64,000 bases of DNA, from NCBI GenBank assembly GCA_964653485.1, contig CAZZFF010000002.1, positions 62,001-126,000 of the forward strand. Reading direction: 5' to 3'. The notes under the pieces are model-generated. The model was not told the DNA's origin. It did no database searches and worked only from the letters and a program-made list of their open reading frames with translations. The DNA comes from CAVQND01 sp964653485. GTDB taxonomy: Bacteria; Verrucomicrobiota; Verrucomicrobiia; Limisphaerales; UBA8199. A program made the position numbers and the translations under genes. Shown here one piece after another: positions 34,170 through 43,885 of this stretch; the first letter of the stretch is position 1; every line of letters begins with the position of its first letter.

Positions 34170-34947
34170 AATCGCCCGAAGCCGATCTCGCAAGTTCCAC
34201 TACCAGTTCCATAACGCACTGGCTGCCGACAAGACCGCCAGGAAGCCACCGAACCCCGGCGGACGTGTGCGGCTGCCTAATCGCTGATGTGATGTGGAGA
34301 TTTCATCAAGGAAGATGCTGAGGTGTCAAGAAAAATCAGAGAGAATCCTTTTGCGCGCCTTGTTCGCAAGGCACAAATACGCGTCCCACGCCGGTCCAGA
34401 AAGGCTAACGAGATGTCCCCCCAAACCGCGATTCCCCGAGGCAGTGTAGTCGGCATCACCCGAGTGCTTCGTTTCCTTTGCCGACACTTCATGGTGCCGG
34501 CGTGGGTCTCTCGTTAACACGACCGCTTCGGCGCGGCGTCCGAATGCGACGAGCGATGTCAGGCGTTTGATGGACTTTGCACGCTCCAAGCCAAACCATT
34601 GAAACGGTTGGGGTGCTTGCGACGCTCTTTGGCACCGGACTAAGGCCACGGTGTTAATGAAAGCGTTGGGGTGGCTCCGAGGCGCTTTGACACCGGGCTG
34701 AAGCCACGGTGTTAATGGACTGGAGTTGACATCCTATCGTCACCGCTCTGTGACGGTCCCGTCGTTGTATCCCGCCGCGCTTCAATGCTAGGCTCGCCCT
34801 TGTAAGAACAGAGCGTCCTTTCTGAAGTGAGACAACGGCTGCGGCTGCTTTCGAGGGAGAGGGCAGCGCGATGGCGCGGAGATGGTACATGCCACAACCG
34901 CGAGGGCACTGACGATCATCTTGCAAGAAGAGAGCCCGGAGCACCCA
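34170..34947. other. Long intergenic region; tandem repeat but no supported gene
   Basis: About 780 bases between two divergent exported-protein genes. Short open frames exist on both strands but none has a protein-like pattern. It contains the 58-base tandem repeat described separately and probably the promoters of both flanking genes. Confidence 0.55.
34601..34716. repeat. Two tandem copies of a 58-base REP-like unit
   Basis: Units 34601-34658 and 34659-34716 each begin GAAAnnGTTGGGGTG and end GGCCACGGTGTTAAT or AGCCACGGTGTTAAT; the inner part CACCGGRCTRARG...CACGGTG can fold into a hairpin. A partial relative, GCGCTTTGACGCCGGGCTGAAG, occurs near 30941. This looks like a dispersed intergenic repeat family. 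Confidence 0.75.
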
Positions 34948-36258
34948 ATGAGCCATATATATCTTGTAGCCCGAAGGCGGAATATCCATATAACAGATGC
35001 CATCCGGTGTTGTTTATCGGGGGCGCTGCTGTGCATGGCAAGTCACCCAGGTTCCGCCGCCGTGGCAGCGGAGTATGGCGACGTTACACTGTTGTGCGCT
35101 TCCGACTCTCACTACGGCTATGATTGTGCGGCGGACCTATCCAGGGCGGCGCTGCAGCGCATCAATGCACTGCCGGGCCAGCCTTATCCCGCCGCCGTGG
35201 GAGGGGGGGCCGTGGATGGAGTACGCGGGGTTCTGTTTCTCGGGGATATCACTCACAACGGCACGCAGGATCAATGGTCTTCGTGGACCAACGATTGGGG
35301 CCTGAATGGCGAACGGCTTCTCGGCTTTCCCGTGTATGAGGCCTACGGCAACCACGATTGCGGGTTCGACGCCGCCACAGGCTCCGATGCCGAGAATCTG
35401 TGTATTGTCCCGGATGGGATCAAGGCGCGCAACGTGCTTCGTTCAATCGCCTCGAATAGCACGGGGGACGATTGCCATTACCACATGTCGAGCAATGGTT
35501 ACCACTATTCGTGGGATTGGGACTACCTGCACGTGGTATGTCTGAACCTGTTTCCGGGACAAGGGATGATCGCCGACACTGGAGCGGATTCGAGGGATAG
35601 TCTGCTATTCCTGGAGGACGATCTGGCGAGACACGTTGCGACCAGCGGCCGGCCCGTGCTCATCTACAGCCATGAAAACCCGTTTGACTCTGGCGCAGAG
35701 CAGGACCTGGTGAACTGTTGGGATGCCATCTTGAAATACAATGTGGTGGGCCTGTTCGCGGGGCACGCCCACACTGTGGATCAGGTTTCTTGGTGGGGCG
35801 GGTTTAATATTTACCAGGATGGCAACCTGGGCATGCCTTCTTGCGGGTGCGGGAGCGGCAACTTTCTGGTGGTCCACCTGGCTGGCACAAACCTGGTGGT
35901 TGCAGAGTGGACCGAGACCAACACCTGGGGCGCCGCATGGAGCCAGACCATTCAGTGCCCCACGGGCATCTGCCTCGTCACCAATCCGGAGTCCACCAAC
36001 GTAACCGTAGGAACGAGCGTTAAGCTCACTGTTGAGGCGGCCGGGCCCGCACTGGTGTATCAATGGCTGTTTAACGGCAGCCAAGTGATCGCTGGAGCTA
36101 CCAACAGCACATTGAAGCTGTCCATTGTTGGCCCGGCCCAGGCGGGGACGTATGTCGCGGTCGTCAGCAATCAAAGCGATTCGGTTACCAGCGCGCCGGC
36201 CGTCCTTGCTGTTCGGCCACCGGCCGAAGCCTGGGAAGAAGAAACCATCCCGCGCTAG
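34948..36258 (+). CDS. Exported metallophosphoesterase with C-terminal Ig-like domain
   Basis: 436 residues from MSHIYLVARRR (ATG 34948); signal-like stretch to SAAVAAEYG. Calcineurin-like phosphoesterase motifs: CASDSHYGYD (DxH), VLFLGDITHNG (GDxxH-like), AYGNHDCG (GNHD), YSHENPF, and FAGHAHTVDQ (GHxH). Dinuclear metal site appears complete. The last 90 residues (TNPESTNVTVGTSVKLTVEAAGP...YQWLFNG) are an Ig-like domain. Possible role is extracellular phosphate release or nucleotide hydrolysis. An 88-base gap separates it from a second phosphoesterase, suggesting a phosphorus-acquisition pair (inference). Confidence 0.85.
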   Translation: MSHIYLVARRRNIHITDAIRCCLSGALLCMASHPGSAAVAAEYGDVTLLCASDSHYGYDCAADLSRAALQRINALPGQPYPAAVGGGAVDGVRGVLFLGDITHNGTQDQWSSWTNDWGLNGERLLGFPVYEAYGNHDCGFDAATGSDAENLCIVPDGIKARNVLRSIASNSTGDDCHYHMSSNGYHYSWDWDYLHVVCLNLFPGQGMIADTGADSRDSLLFLEDDLARHVATSGRPVLIYSHENPFDSGAEQDLVNCWDAILKYNVVGLFAGHAHTVDQVSWWGGFNIYQDGNLGMPSCGCGSGNFLVVHLAGTNLVVAEWTETNTWGAAWSQTIQCPTGICLVTNPESTNVTVGTSVKLTVEAAGPALVYQWLFNGSQVIAGATNSTLKLSIVGPAQAGTYVAVVSNQSDSVTSAPAVLAVRPPAEAWEEETIPR

Positions 36259-36346
36259 CCGGCGCGTTGAGCGAGGCGCGCCCTGCCCCAGCCACCGCCG
36301 GCGCTCGACTCATGGTTCTCAACTCATAGTTGATTGGTCCTTCCAA

Positions 36347-37762
36347 ATGAAGTATCCTCTCCCCGTTATGGCACCCGTCTCGAGCACCTCGCCGCGCCTC
36401 AAATGTTTGCTGGTCAGGACCGCCGCTGCCGGCTTGGCGTGGGCGGCCCTCGTGTCCGCCGTGGCCTCCGAAGACCGCGCGCTCACCAACAGTGTCAGCG
36501 TCGCGAATGCGGGCGTGGGCAAGTTCGACGCCGTCCAGGTGATGAGGCAGGTGAAGACCGTTTTTGTGATCCCGCTGGAGAACCACGACCTGATACAGCC
36601 GGACCCAACGGGCGAGGCGCAGCAGATTCTGGGCAACCCGGCCGCGCCCTACCTCAACAGCCTCCTGACGCCCGGCGACCCGAACGCCGCGCAGGTCTCC
36701 TACGCGGCACGGTACTATAACGTCGGCCAGGGCGTGCATCCCTCGGAGCCGAATTACGTCTGGTCAGAGGCCGGGACTTCGTTTGGGGTTTACGTCGACG
36801 CCGATCCGAGCCTGGATGCCGGGAACCTTTTTACCTGCCAGCACCTCACCGGGCAGATGAACGCAGCGGGCATTCCTTGGCGCTCGTATCAGGAAGATCT
36901 TGAGTATACGTCCTCAGCGTCCGTGAGCAGCACTGGCACGAATGACGCCGTCAACGTCTATAACGGCTCGAACTTTTACGTTTACATGGCTAAACACAAC
37001 CCGATGGAGTTGTTCACCGACACGCAGAGCACGAACGTTTATCCTCTGGCGCAGCTTTGGGCGGATCTGGACAGCAACGCGGTTGGCCGCTACAACTGGG
37101 TCACGCCGGATGCGTGCAACGAGATGCACAACTGGCTGCCCAACGGCTTCACGTACAACGGCGTGTTCTTCTGGGAGGATCAAGCGGCCATTGCCCAAGG
37201 GGACAATTGCCTTTCGATGATTATCCCTAGGATCATGGAGTCCCAGGCATACAAGGACAACGGGCTTATCATCATCTGGACGGACGAGACAGCGACCACG
37301 AGCACGGACGACACGAACACCGTACTGGTGGAAATCCTCATTTCGCCCCTCGCCAAGGGGAACGCCTACGCTAGCCAGGTGGCGATGAGTCATTCCTCGG
37401 ACCTCAAGAGCATGGATGAGATCTTCGGGCTCGCCTTCCAGACGAATGCGATTCCCGCCCGCGATATCGACGCGTTTGGCACAGGCTACAATTATGTGGC
37501 TACGGCCAACGACTTGAGCGATTTGTTCCAGGGGTCGTCCGCAAGCAACGGACCGGGCATGCTGAGCATAGCACTCGATGCCAACAGGCTCGCGCTTACG
37601 ATGGCCGGCATTCCCGGTCAGAGCTACCATGTGGAGGGTTCAACGGACCTGCAAAAGTGGGTCAATCTCGCCCCAGTTGTCGCCGGCACCAACGGTTTGC
37701 TCCAGTTCGTCGACACCAACTTCAGCCTTTACCCGAAACGCTTTTATCGGGTGGGTCCGTAA
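36347..37762 (+). CDS. Exported phosphoesterase (phospholipase C/acid phosphatase family)
   Basis: 471 residues from MKYPLPVMAPV (ATG 36347), signal peptide ending near SAVAS. VFVIPLENHDL is the N-terminal metal-ligand motif of the PF04185-type phosphoesterases; also WSEAGTSFGV, YNWVTPDACNEMHNW, and LIIIWTDETATTSTDD plus SHSSDLKSMDEIFGL, which carry the second set of acidic and His residues. The last 80 residues (SIALDANRLALTMAGIPGQSYHVEGSTDLQKW) form a common verrucomicrobial beta-sandwich tail with FYRVGP at the end. It follows the metallophosphoesterase on the same strand. Confidence 0.82.
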   Translation: MKYPLPVMAPVSSTSPRLKCLLVRTAAAGLAWAALVSAVASEDRALTNSVSVANAGVGKFDAVQVMRQVKTVFVIPLENHDLIQPDPTGEAQQILGNPAAPYLNSLLTPGDPNAAQVSYAARYYNVGQGVHPSEPNYVWSEAGTSFGVYVDADPSLDAGNLFTCQHLTGQMNAAGIPWRSYQEDLEYTSSASVSSTGTNDAVNVYNGSNFYVYMAKHNPMELFTDTQSTNVYPLAQLWADLDSNAVGRYNWVTPDACNEMHNWLPNGFTYNGVFFWEDQAAIAQGDNCLSMIIPRIMESQAYKDNGLIIIWTDETATTSTDDTNTVLVEILISPLAKGNAYASQVAMSHSSDLKSMDEIFGLAFQTNAIPARDIDAFGTGYNYVATANDLSDLFQGSSASNGPGMLSIALDANRLALTMAGIPGQSYHVEGSTDLQKWVNLAPVVAGTNGLLQFVDTNFSLYPKRFYRVGP

Positions 37763-37789
37763 GCCCGTCAGCGGGGGTCCTCCGGTGCA

Positions 37790-40700
37790 TCACCACGAAA
37801 CCGGGAGCAGGGCCGTGGCGACGGTGCGGGGGTCTTCGCGTTCGCGCAAGGACTGGACGACGGCCGCGAATGAGCGAGGGACGGCGCCGTCGAAGAGGGT
37901 CCGGCCCTCCGCCATGACGCGCACCGGGCGGTCCAAATCCAGCAGCGCGTCGGAGAGGCGAAGCGTCAGGCTGCCGGTGGGGGGCGTTTCGATGGTTATC
38001 GTTTGGCCTTCGACACGGGCGGCATACATCTCATTGGGACGCACCGCTTCGGGCGCGCGTTCGAGCCAGTAGAACCGATTGTGCGTGGCGTTGTCACTTT
38101 GTTTCCAAACGACGCGCTTAGGCCACGCCTGCCGCGCCAGGGGAGACATGCGCGGGATCACCTCGGCTTCGCGGCCTTGCATGTTGTGCTGCAAGCCGGC
38201 ATAGACCGTGAGCCGATGGAAGTAGCCGCCCGCATCGGCCGCTTGCAAGGCATCGAGTTTGGCGGTGAACTCGCGCACGACAGTATTCCTGTGGTAGGCG
38301 GTATCCTCGCCGCCCATGTAGAGGAAAAACGGCAGGTTGCGCAGCCCTTCAGGGGTGACCTGGTTTGGATGGCCGGCGCACATGGCGGCGGCGGCGAACC
38401 GGTCGGCCAGGCGGGGGGCCAGTTGATAGACACCGTCACCGCCGGCCGAGTAGCCGATGAGATAAACGCGGTCCGGGTCCACCCCGCGCCGCAAGACCAT
38501 GTCCCCGATGAGCCGGTCGAGCAGGTCGTCGACTTCTTTGATATGCCACATGTTCCAGGTGTCGGCGGGCGCGCGCGGGGCGACATTGATGGCGCCCGGG
38601 GGGAACTCGTAGCGTCCGTAATAGCCTTTCCAGTTTCGGTCGTTCTCCTCGGTGGTGGCCTGGCCGCCGCCGTGCAGGGTGAGCCAGAGGCTGTGTTTGG
38701 CGTCTGGCGCGCCGTCAAAGGTCCTTTCCATCCAGCTCAGGGCGCCGTTGCCGAGCACGATTCTTTTGGCCGCCAATTCTTGGGCCGCCGATTCAGCCCT
38801 GGCTTTAGCGGCGTCTTCGTAAGCGAGTGAAATGAATCGGTCGGCCTGGGCGCGGGTAAAGCTGAGGTTGGGCGGGGCGCCGCGCTCCGCGGCGGGGCGG
38901 GCGAGCCAGGCCTCGGCGAGCAAGACCTCCTGGGGCACCGGGGCAAGTTCGCTCCACACAAGATCCAGCGTGGGCGAGTTCGCGCACGAAGAACGCGAGA
39001 CCCACTTTTCCCTGGCCTGGCCGTCTCGCACGAAACGAAAGGCCACGCTTGGGGCGTCGTCGGGCAACGTGAAGTCCGGCATGTCGTTGAGGTCGGCGGC
39101 GCCGGCGCGGGTGTGGTCCTGGGAGAGGAGTTTGCCGCCGGGGGAGCGCAGTTGGACCTCGGCCGTCAACCGTTCGCCATTGGGTTCGGCGCGCAGACGC
39201 AGATGGACCACGTCCGCCGCGGCGTTTGTGTCCGCCGCAAGAGCGGCGTACCGCGCCGAGACATTCAGTCCAGGCACGTCGCGGGAGGCAAGGTCCCAGG
39301 CCAAGGGAAAGTAAAGGCCGGTGGGCCGCCAGCTTGTGGCATAGACTTGATTGAGGAAATTGGTGCTGCGCGCGGTTTTGGCGGCGTCGCCGTTGAACCA
39401 GCCGCGGTTGAGACCGTCTTTGTCGTATTCATCCGCGCCGGTGAAAAACCAGTTCCCGTCCCAAACCTCGACCCAGGTATGGTTGCCCTCTTTTTGTGCC
39501 CATTGAGGGACGCCGGCGATGCGGGCGGGGACGCCGACCGCGCGGCAGGCATCGACGAGGATGATTGACAGGCCGGTGCATGTGGCCTTGTGTTGCTCGA
39601 TGGATTCTTTGGGGCTTTGGTTGTTTCGTTTGCGGCCCAGGTTGTAGTGGACGTTGAGTTGCTTGAAGAGTTCCCGGTTGAGGGCCTGCACGGCTTGGGT
39701 GGCGGTGGCGCAGTCGCGCACGATGCCGGAAGCGAGCCGGAAAAACTCGGCGCGCCACGGGTCGCGCGGTTCGTCGAGGGACGCATAAGGGAGCACGTCG
39801 TTCAAAAACATCCGCTCCGGAACCGCGCCGGCCCAGGGGAACGATTTTCGCGCTTCGAGGGCGAGCGAGAGGTTTTCCATGAGGAAGTCACTGGTCAAGG
39901 CGGCGCGGTCTGCGGCGGGCATGTTGTCCACGAGGAAGTAAGCCGCGCGGCGGCCGGCGTCGCCGAACTTCTCCGCGGCGGCGGCAATAAAGGTCTGGGT
40001 TTCGACGGGCATCGGGTCGTCGAGCTTGAGCAACCGGTCGTGGCGCACGCGCCAGAGGCGGCGCTGGCCGTTCTCATTGAAGCCAACCGAGCAGGTGTAG
40101 CCGTCGGAGGTCGGTTCGAGGACGGGCGGTTCGATGCCCGGGGGGAGTTCGGGGACGTTCCAGGCAAGTTCAGCGAGGTTCGCGGCCCAGGCGTTGTGGG
40201 TTTTCCAGAAATCCCGTTGGGCGTAGTAAACGTCCAGGGCCAGGTCGCGCGCGTGTTTGCCTGGGATTGCCGCGACGGGAACGTCTTCAGCCGCGGGCCG
40301 GCGGGTGAATTGGAGGAGTCCCCACATCTCGGGGCGGTGCATGTCGACCACACCGGTTGGCGACCAGACCCAGTTATCCTCCGGGGTGGCGGGCAGTTTC
40401 TTGTAAGCGCCGCCGTTGGTGGTGATTTGCCACTCGACGCGGGAGAAGTCGATGCGCCACTGCTCGCCTTCGGAGGGCGAGCCGGGGTGGCGGCCGCGTT
40501 GGGCGAGGACGTTCCACGGGAAGGCGATTTCGACGGTCCAGCCTTGGTCGGTGTCGGCGGGATTGTTGAGGGTGCCGTTGACGTGGACGGCGGTTTTGAG
40601 ACCCGGAATGTCCCAGGCATCGTCGGGCTTGCCGTGGTCCATGTAGGGCTTGTCCAGGAACAAGTCCCAACTGGTGTTAAGGGCGTTGATCTCGAATTCG

Positions 40701-41143
40701 TAATAGGCGTGCGTGTCGCCATCGGGATCGATGAACACCTCGAAATCGGGGTCTTGGAAGATGACGGAGTCGTGCCGGGTGAGGGTGGCCCAGACGTGGG
40801 GTTCTTGAATTTCGGCGGCGATGTAGAGGTAATCGTCGTCCCAGAGCAGTTTTGCCCGGGTGCGGAAGCGCGGAGTTGGCCTGGCGCCGGCTTGGATGTC
40901 AACGAAATCGGCAGTCCACGGCGCATCGGCCCATGCGGCCTCGTCGAGTTTTCCGTCGAAGGAAATCGGGCCGGTCGTGTGGCGGCAGAGGTAGCCTTGG
41001 GGAACAATCGGTTGCATATTCCGGCGCCACTCGTCGCATTCGCCGCCGCCGCATCGGCAAAGGGCCGCCCCAGCCAATAAGAGCATCAGGAGGAAAGCAC
41101 GGCCATGGTCGCCGCGATGACAAACACTCGCTTGGTTTTTCAT
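37790..41143 (-). CDS. Exported CBM9 / transglutaminase-like / alpha-beta hydrolase fusion
   Basis: 1117 residues with an N-terminal signal (FLLMLLLAGAALCRC, possibly a lipoprotein). About 50-270: carbohydrate-binding CBM9-like domain (FDGKLDEAAWADAPW, LWDDDYLYIAAEIQEPHVW, DPDFEVFIDPDGD). About 480-620: transglutaminase-like domain with ATCTGLSIILVDACRAVGVPAR, GNHTWVEVWDGNWFFTGADEYD, giving a complete Cys-His-Asp set. About 800-1030: PHB-depolymerase/Fermentas-type esterase with LTLHGGG and GYSAGGDG (serine) and HNMQG. A glycan- or peptide-linked ester polymer is a plausible target, but this is inference. It is convergent with the phosphoesterase. Confidence 0.85.
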   Translation of the reverse strand: MKNQASVCHRGDHGRAFLLMLLLAGAALCRCGGGECDEWRRNMQPIVPQGYLCRHTTGPISFDGKLDEAAWADAPWTADFVDIQAGARPTPRFRTRAKLLWDDDYLYIAAEIQEPHVWATLTRHDSVIFQDPDFEVFIDPDGDTHAYYEFEINALNTSWDLFLDKPYMDHGKPDDAWDIPGLKTAVHVNGTLNNPADTDQGWTVEIAFPWNVLAQRGRHPGSPSEGEQWRIDFSRVEWQITTNGGAYKKLPATPEDNWVWSPTGVVDMHRPEMWGLLQFTRRPAAEDVPVAAIPGKHARDLALDVYYAQRDFWKTHNAWAANLAELAWNVPELPPGIEPPVLEPTSDGYTCSVGFNENGQRRLWRVRHDRLLKLDDPMPVETQTFIAAAAEKFGDAGRRAAYFLVDNMPAADRAALTSDFLMENLSLALEARKSFPWAGAVPERMFLNDVLPYASLDEPRDPWRAEFFRLASGIVRDCATATQAVQALNRELFKQLNVHYNLGRKRNNQSPKESIEQHKATCTGLSIILVDACRAVGVPARIAGVPQWAQKEGNHTWVEVWDGNWFFTGADEYDKDGLNRGWFNGDAAKTARSTNFLNQVYATSWRPTGLYFPLAWDLASRDVPGLNVSARYAALAADTNAAADVVHLRLRAEPNGERLTAEVQLRSPGGKLLSQDHTRAGAADLNDMPDFTLPDDAPSVAFRFVRDGQAREKWVSRSSCANSPTLDLVWSELAPVPQEVLLAEAWLARPAAERGAPPNLSFTRAQADRFISLAYEDAAKARAESAAQELAAKRIVLGNGALSWMERTFDGAPDAKHSLWLTLHGGGQATTEENDRNWKGYYGRYEFPPGAINVAPRAPADTWNMWHIKEVDDLLDRLIGDMVLRRGVDPDRVYLIGYSAGGDGVYQLAPRLADRFAAAAMCAGHPNQVTPEGLRNLPFFLYMGGEDTAYHRNTVVREFTAKLDALQAADAGGYFHRLTVYAGLQHNMQGREAEVIPRMSPLARQAWPKRVVWKQSDNATHNRFYWLERAPEAVRPNEMYAARVEGQTITIETPPTGSLTLRLSDALLDLDRPVRVMAEGRTLFDGAVPRSFAAVVQSLREREDPRTVATALLPVSW

Positions 41144-41155
41144 AATTGTTTTCGT

Positions 41156-42631
41156 TCATCGAAGAGCGGCGGTCCTCTTGGTCAAGATCGCATCGGAGGC
41201 TTTCCAGCCGCCGCCGAGCGCCTTTATCAACTGAACGGTCGTTACGATGCGCTGGCCGTTCAATTCGTAGGCCAGGATTTGATTTTCCAACACAGTTCTG
41301 TCCGCCAGGACGACCTCGAAATAACTGGACAGGCCTTCCTTATAGCGGATGCGGGAGAGGTCGGCCACCTTTCTGGCGGCGTCCACGGCGCGCATTTGGG
41401 CCTCGAATTGTTCCTTAAGGAGATGAAGGCCGACCAAGCCGTCCTCGACCTCGTGGAATGCGACGAGGACCTGCGAGCGGTACTGGGCCACGGCCTCCAG
41501 GTAAGCGGCTTTGGCGCGCTGCAGGCCGGCCCGATTGCGGCCACCTTCAAAAAGAGGAAGGCTGATGTTGGGGCCGAGGCTCCAGGCACGGCTTTCCCAA
41601 TTGAAAATGCTCTTGAGGTCGACGCTTTCCACGCCAGCGGAGCCGGTGAGTTGGATCGCGGGGAAGAAAGCGGCCTTGGCGACGCCGATGCCTTCACTGG
41701 CCGCCGCCATGGACCGTTCGGCTTGCGCCACGTCGGGCCGTCTTTCGAGCAACTCGGCCGGCAGGCCGATGGGGATCGGCGGCGGCTGGTAAAGACGGGT
41801 GGTTTGCGCCAGCGAGAAACCGGAGGAGTTTTGCCCGCAAAGAACGGCAAGGGCATTCTCGAGTTGGGCGCGCCGGAGTTCCAGCCCCAGCAGGTCCGCT
41901 TGGGCGGAGGAGAGCTCGGTTTCGGCCTGAGCCACGTCCACCGCGCTGTCGGCGCCGCCTCGATGGAGGGATTCGACGAGGGTGAGGTTTTTCTTGCGCA
42001 ACTCAATGGTGTCGGCCAAGACATGCCGGTCCAGGTCGATTGAGCGTATGGTGAAATAGGTCTGCGCGACGTCGGCCTGAAGGGAGAGGAGGACGTTGCG
42101 GTAGGCGGCGGCGCTGGATTGGGCTTGCTCGCGGGCGGCCCGGAAGGAGCGGCGGACCCGGCCCCAAAGGTCAACTTCGTAGCTCAGGTCCAGGGGCAGG
42201 GAAAACTGGTTGCCGGTATAGCCCAGAACGGGTGAGCCGGGTTGGGCGGTCCGGTTCGCGGAATAGTATGTGCGGTTCCCATTGGGGTCGAAGCTCAGGA
42301 CGGGGAAGAGGTCCGCCTTGGTGATGCGGGCGACGGCGCGCGCCTGCTCGACTCGCTCGAAGGCGGCGCGGAGGTCCGGGTTGTTCGTGGTGGCTTCTTG
42401 TTCCAGCCCGGTCAGGACGGCATCGTCAAACACCTCCCAAAAGTTCTGCTTGACCTCGGCATCCCTGGGCTGGCCTTCTTTCCAGGGGGGCGCGGTCTTC
42501 CACTCAGCGGGCGTGGGGCCGGGGGCCGGCCGCTGGTAATCCGGGCCCACGGAGCAGCCGGCCAGGGCGAGGGCGCAGAGAACGGAGGCGGCGAGTCCGC
42601 GGCGCAGGGGTCTTCGGCAGGCATCATTCAT
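41156..42631 (-). CDS. RND efflux outer-membrane lipoprotein (OprM/NodT family)
   Basis: 491 residues from MNDACRRPLRRG (ATG 42631). The signal LCALALAGCSVGPDYQRP has a lipobox cysteine and the family's PDY motif. Two repeated TolC-like halves follow with FEVDLWGRV-like SYEVDLWGRVRRSF and ERRPDVAQAERSM. It forms the outer-membrane channel for the pump encoded upstream; its start overlaps the adaptor gene by 8 bases. The frame is open further upstream inside the adaptor gene and that part is not used. Confidence 0.92.
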   Translation of the reverse strand: MNDACRRPLRRGLAASVLCALALAGCSVGPDYQRPAPGPTPAEWKTAPPWKEGQPRDAEVKQNFWEVFDDAVLTGLEQEATTNNPDLRAAFERVEQARAVARITKADLFPVLSFDPNGNRTYYSANRTAQPGSPVLGYTGNQFSLPLDLSYEVDLWGRVRRSFRAAREQAQSSAAAYRNVLLSLQADVAQTYFTIRSIDLDRHVLADTIELRKKNLTLVESLHRGGADSAVDVAQAETELSSAQADLLGLELRRAQLENALAVLCGQNSSGFSLAQTTRLYQPPPIPIGLPAELLERRPDVAQAERSMAAASEGIGVAKAAFFPAIQLTGSAGVESVDLKSIFNWESRAWSLGPNISLPLFEGGRNRAGLQRAKAAYLEAVAQYRSQVLVAFHEVEDGLVGLHLLKEQFEAQMRAVDAARKVADLSRIRYKEGLSSYFEVVLADRTVLENQILAYELNGQRIVTTVQLIKALGGGWKASDAILTKRTAALR

Positions 42632-43880
42632 GGGCTGGTCTTGCGGCGTCCGTTCCAGCCTTGGCGATGCGCACCTTGATGCCTGCTTCCAGAGAGTCAG
42701 ACGGGTTGAGGATGACGTTGTCGGTTTGAGAAAGGCCATGAACGATTTCGACGGTGTTGCCGTAGTCTCGCCCCACCGTGACCGCGGCCAGCCGGACGAT
42801 TCCGTTGGGATCAACCAGGCCGGCCTGGACCCCTTGCTCGTTGCGGAAGAGCAACGTGTTGACCGGCACGGTGACGGGCGGCTCCGGCCCCGCCGCCAGG
42901 TTGATGCGGACCATCGCGTGCGCGCCGGGAAACAGCTTCCCGTCGTGGTTGGAGACGAGGATTTCCGTGAGCAGGGTGCGCGAGACGGGATCAATCGCCC
43001 CGGCGGTGCGGTCGACTCGTCCAGTGAAGCTTTGGCCGGGCAGTTCGGAAAACGTAAGCACCGCCTCGTCGTTGGTTTTGACCAACTGGCTATAGGCTTG
43101 CGGCAGGCTGACATAAACGCGCAGCGGGTCCGTCCTGGCGAGGCGGAATATCTCCCGCGACGAGCCCGCGGTGATGAGCGTGCCGGCATCCACGGTCCGA
43201 ACGGTGATGATGCCTGGGAAGGGGGCGAGCAGCTTTTTGAAGTTGGCCATTTCCTTGAGGCGCTGGACGTTGGCCTCGGCCGCCTGGACATCGGCTTGGC
43301 GGGCGTGCCACGTTGCCACCCGGACATCGGTGTCCTGTTGTGAAACGGAGTCGCTCTTGCGCAGGTTTTGCCATCGCTCGGCTGAGATTCGGGCGATTTC
43401 GAGGTTGGCATTGGCCTGGGCCAGGGCGGCGGTGGCCTGGATGAGTTCCTGGTCGAGTTCAGGGGTCTCGATTTCGGCCAGTTCCTGGGCCTCGGCAACA
43501 GAGGTGCCGATGTCGGTGAACCAACGCTTGAGGTAGCCGTTGACCCGCGCATAAATGGGAGACTCTTCGAAGGCGGTGATGTTGCCCGGCAAGTCAAGTT
43601 GCACCTGGGCCGCGGTTCGGCTGGGATGGATGACATTGACCGTGGGCACGAGGTTTTGGAGGGTGTCGCTCTCCAGCTCGGTCCGGGCGCGAGAGCGGGA
43701 CACAACGGTGATCCCCGTCATGATGACCAACACCAGCATGATGCCCCCCACCAGGAACAACGGACCCCAGCCCGTAGGGGATACAGGCGGGGATTGGGTG
43801 GTAGGAGCGCCCAATTGGGGCCCATGCAGCCCGGGGGAGGCAGGAGGCGCGGCGCCGGGCTCAAGTTCCGTTTGCTTCAT
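42624..43880 (-). CDS. RND efflux periplasmic adaptor (membrane fusion protein)
   Basis: 418 residues. Pro-rich cytoplasmic start of about 35 residues, one membrane anchor (LFLVGGIMLVLVIMTGITVV), then lipoyl-like segment (IYARVNGYLKRWFTDIGTSVAEAQELAEIETPEL), a coiled-coil hairpin (ATAALAQANANLEIARISAERW), and the beta-barrel part (FPGIITVRTVDAGTLI). Links the inner-membrane pump to the outer-membrane channel. It lies 5 bases after the pump gene, same operon. Confidence 0.94.
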   Translation of the reverse strand: MKQTELEPGAAPPASPGLHGPQLGAPTTQSPPVSPTGWGPLFLVGGIMLVLVIMTGITVVSRSRARTELESDTLQNLVPTVNVIHPSRTAAQVQLDLPGNITAFEESPIYARVNGYLKRWFTDIGTSVAEAQELAEIETPELDQELIQATAALAQANANLEIARISAERWQNLRKSDSVSQQDTDVRVATWHARQADVQAAEANVQRLKEMANFKKLLAPFPGIITVRTVDAGTLITAGSSREIFRLARTDPLRVYVSLPQAYSQLVKTNDEAVLTFSELPGQSFTGRVDRTAGAIDPVSRTLLTEILVSNHDGKLFPGAHAMVRINLAAGPEPPVTVPVNTLLFRNEQGVQAGLVDPNGIVRLAAVTVGRDYGNTVEIVHGLSQTDNVILNPSDSLEAGIKVRIAKAGTDAARPAHE

Positions 43881-43885
43881 AGGTT

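Noticed and set aside
34326..34649. Minus-strand open frame of about 107 codons in the long intergenic region
   Set aside because: Overlaps the 58-base repeat, lacks a ribosome binding site, and its composition is not protein-like.
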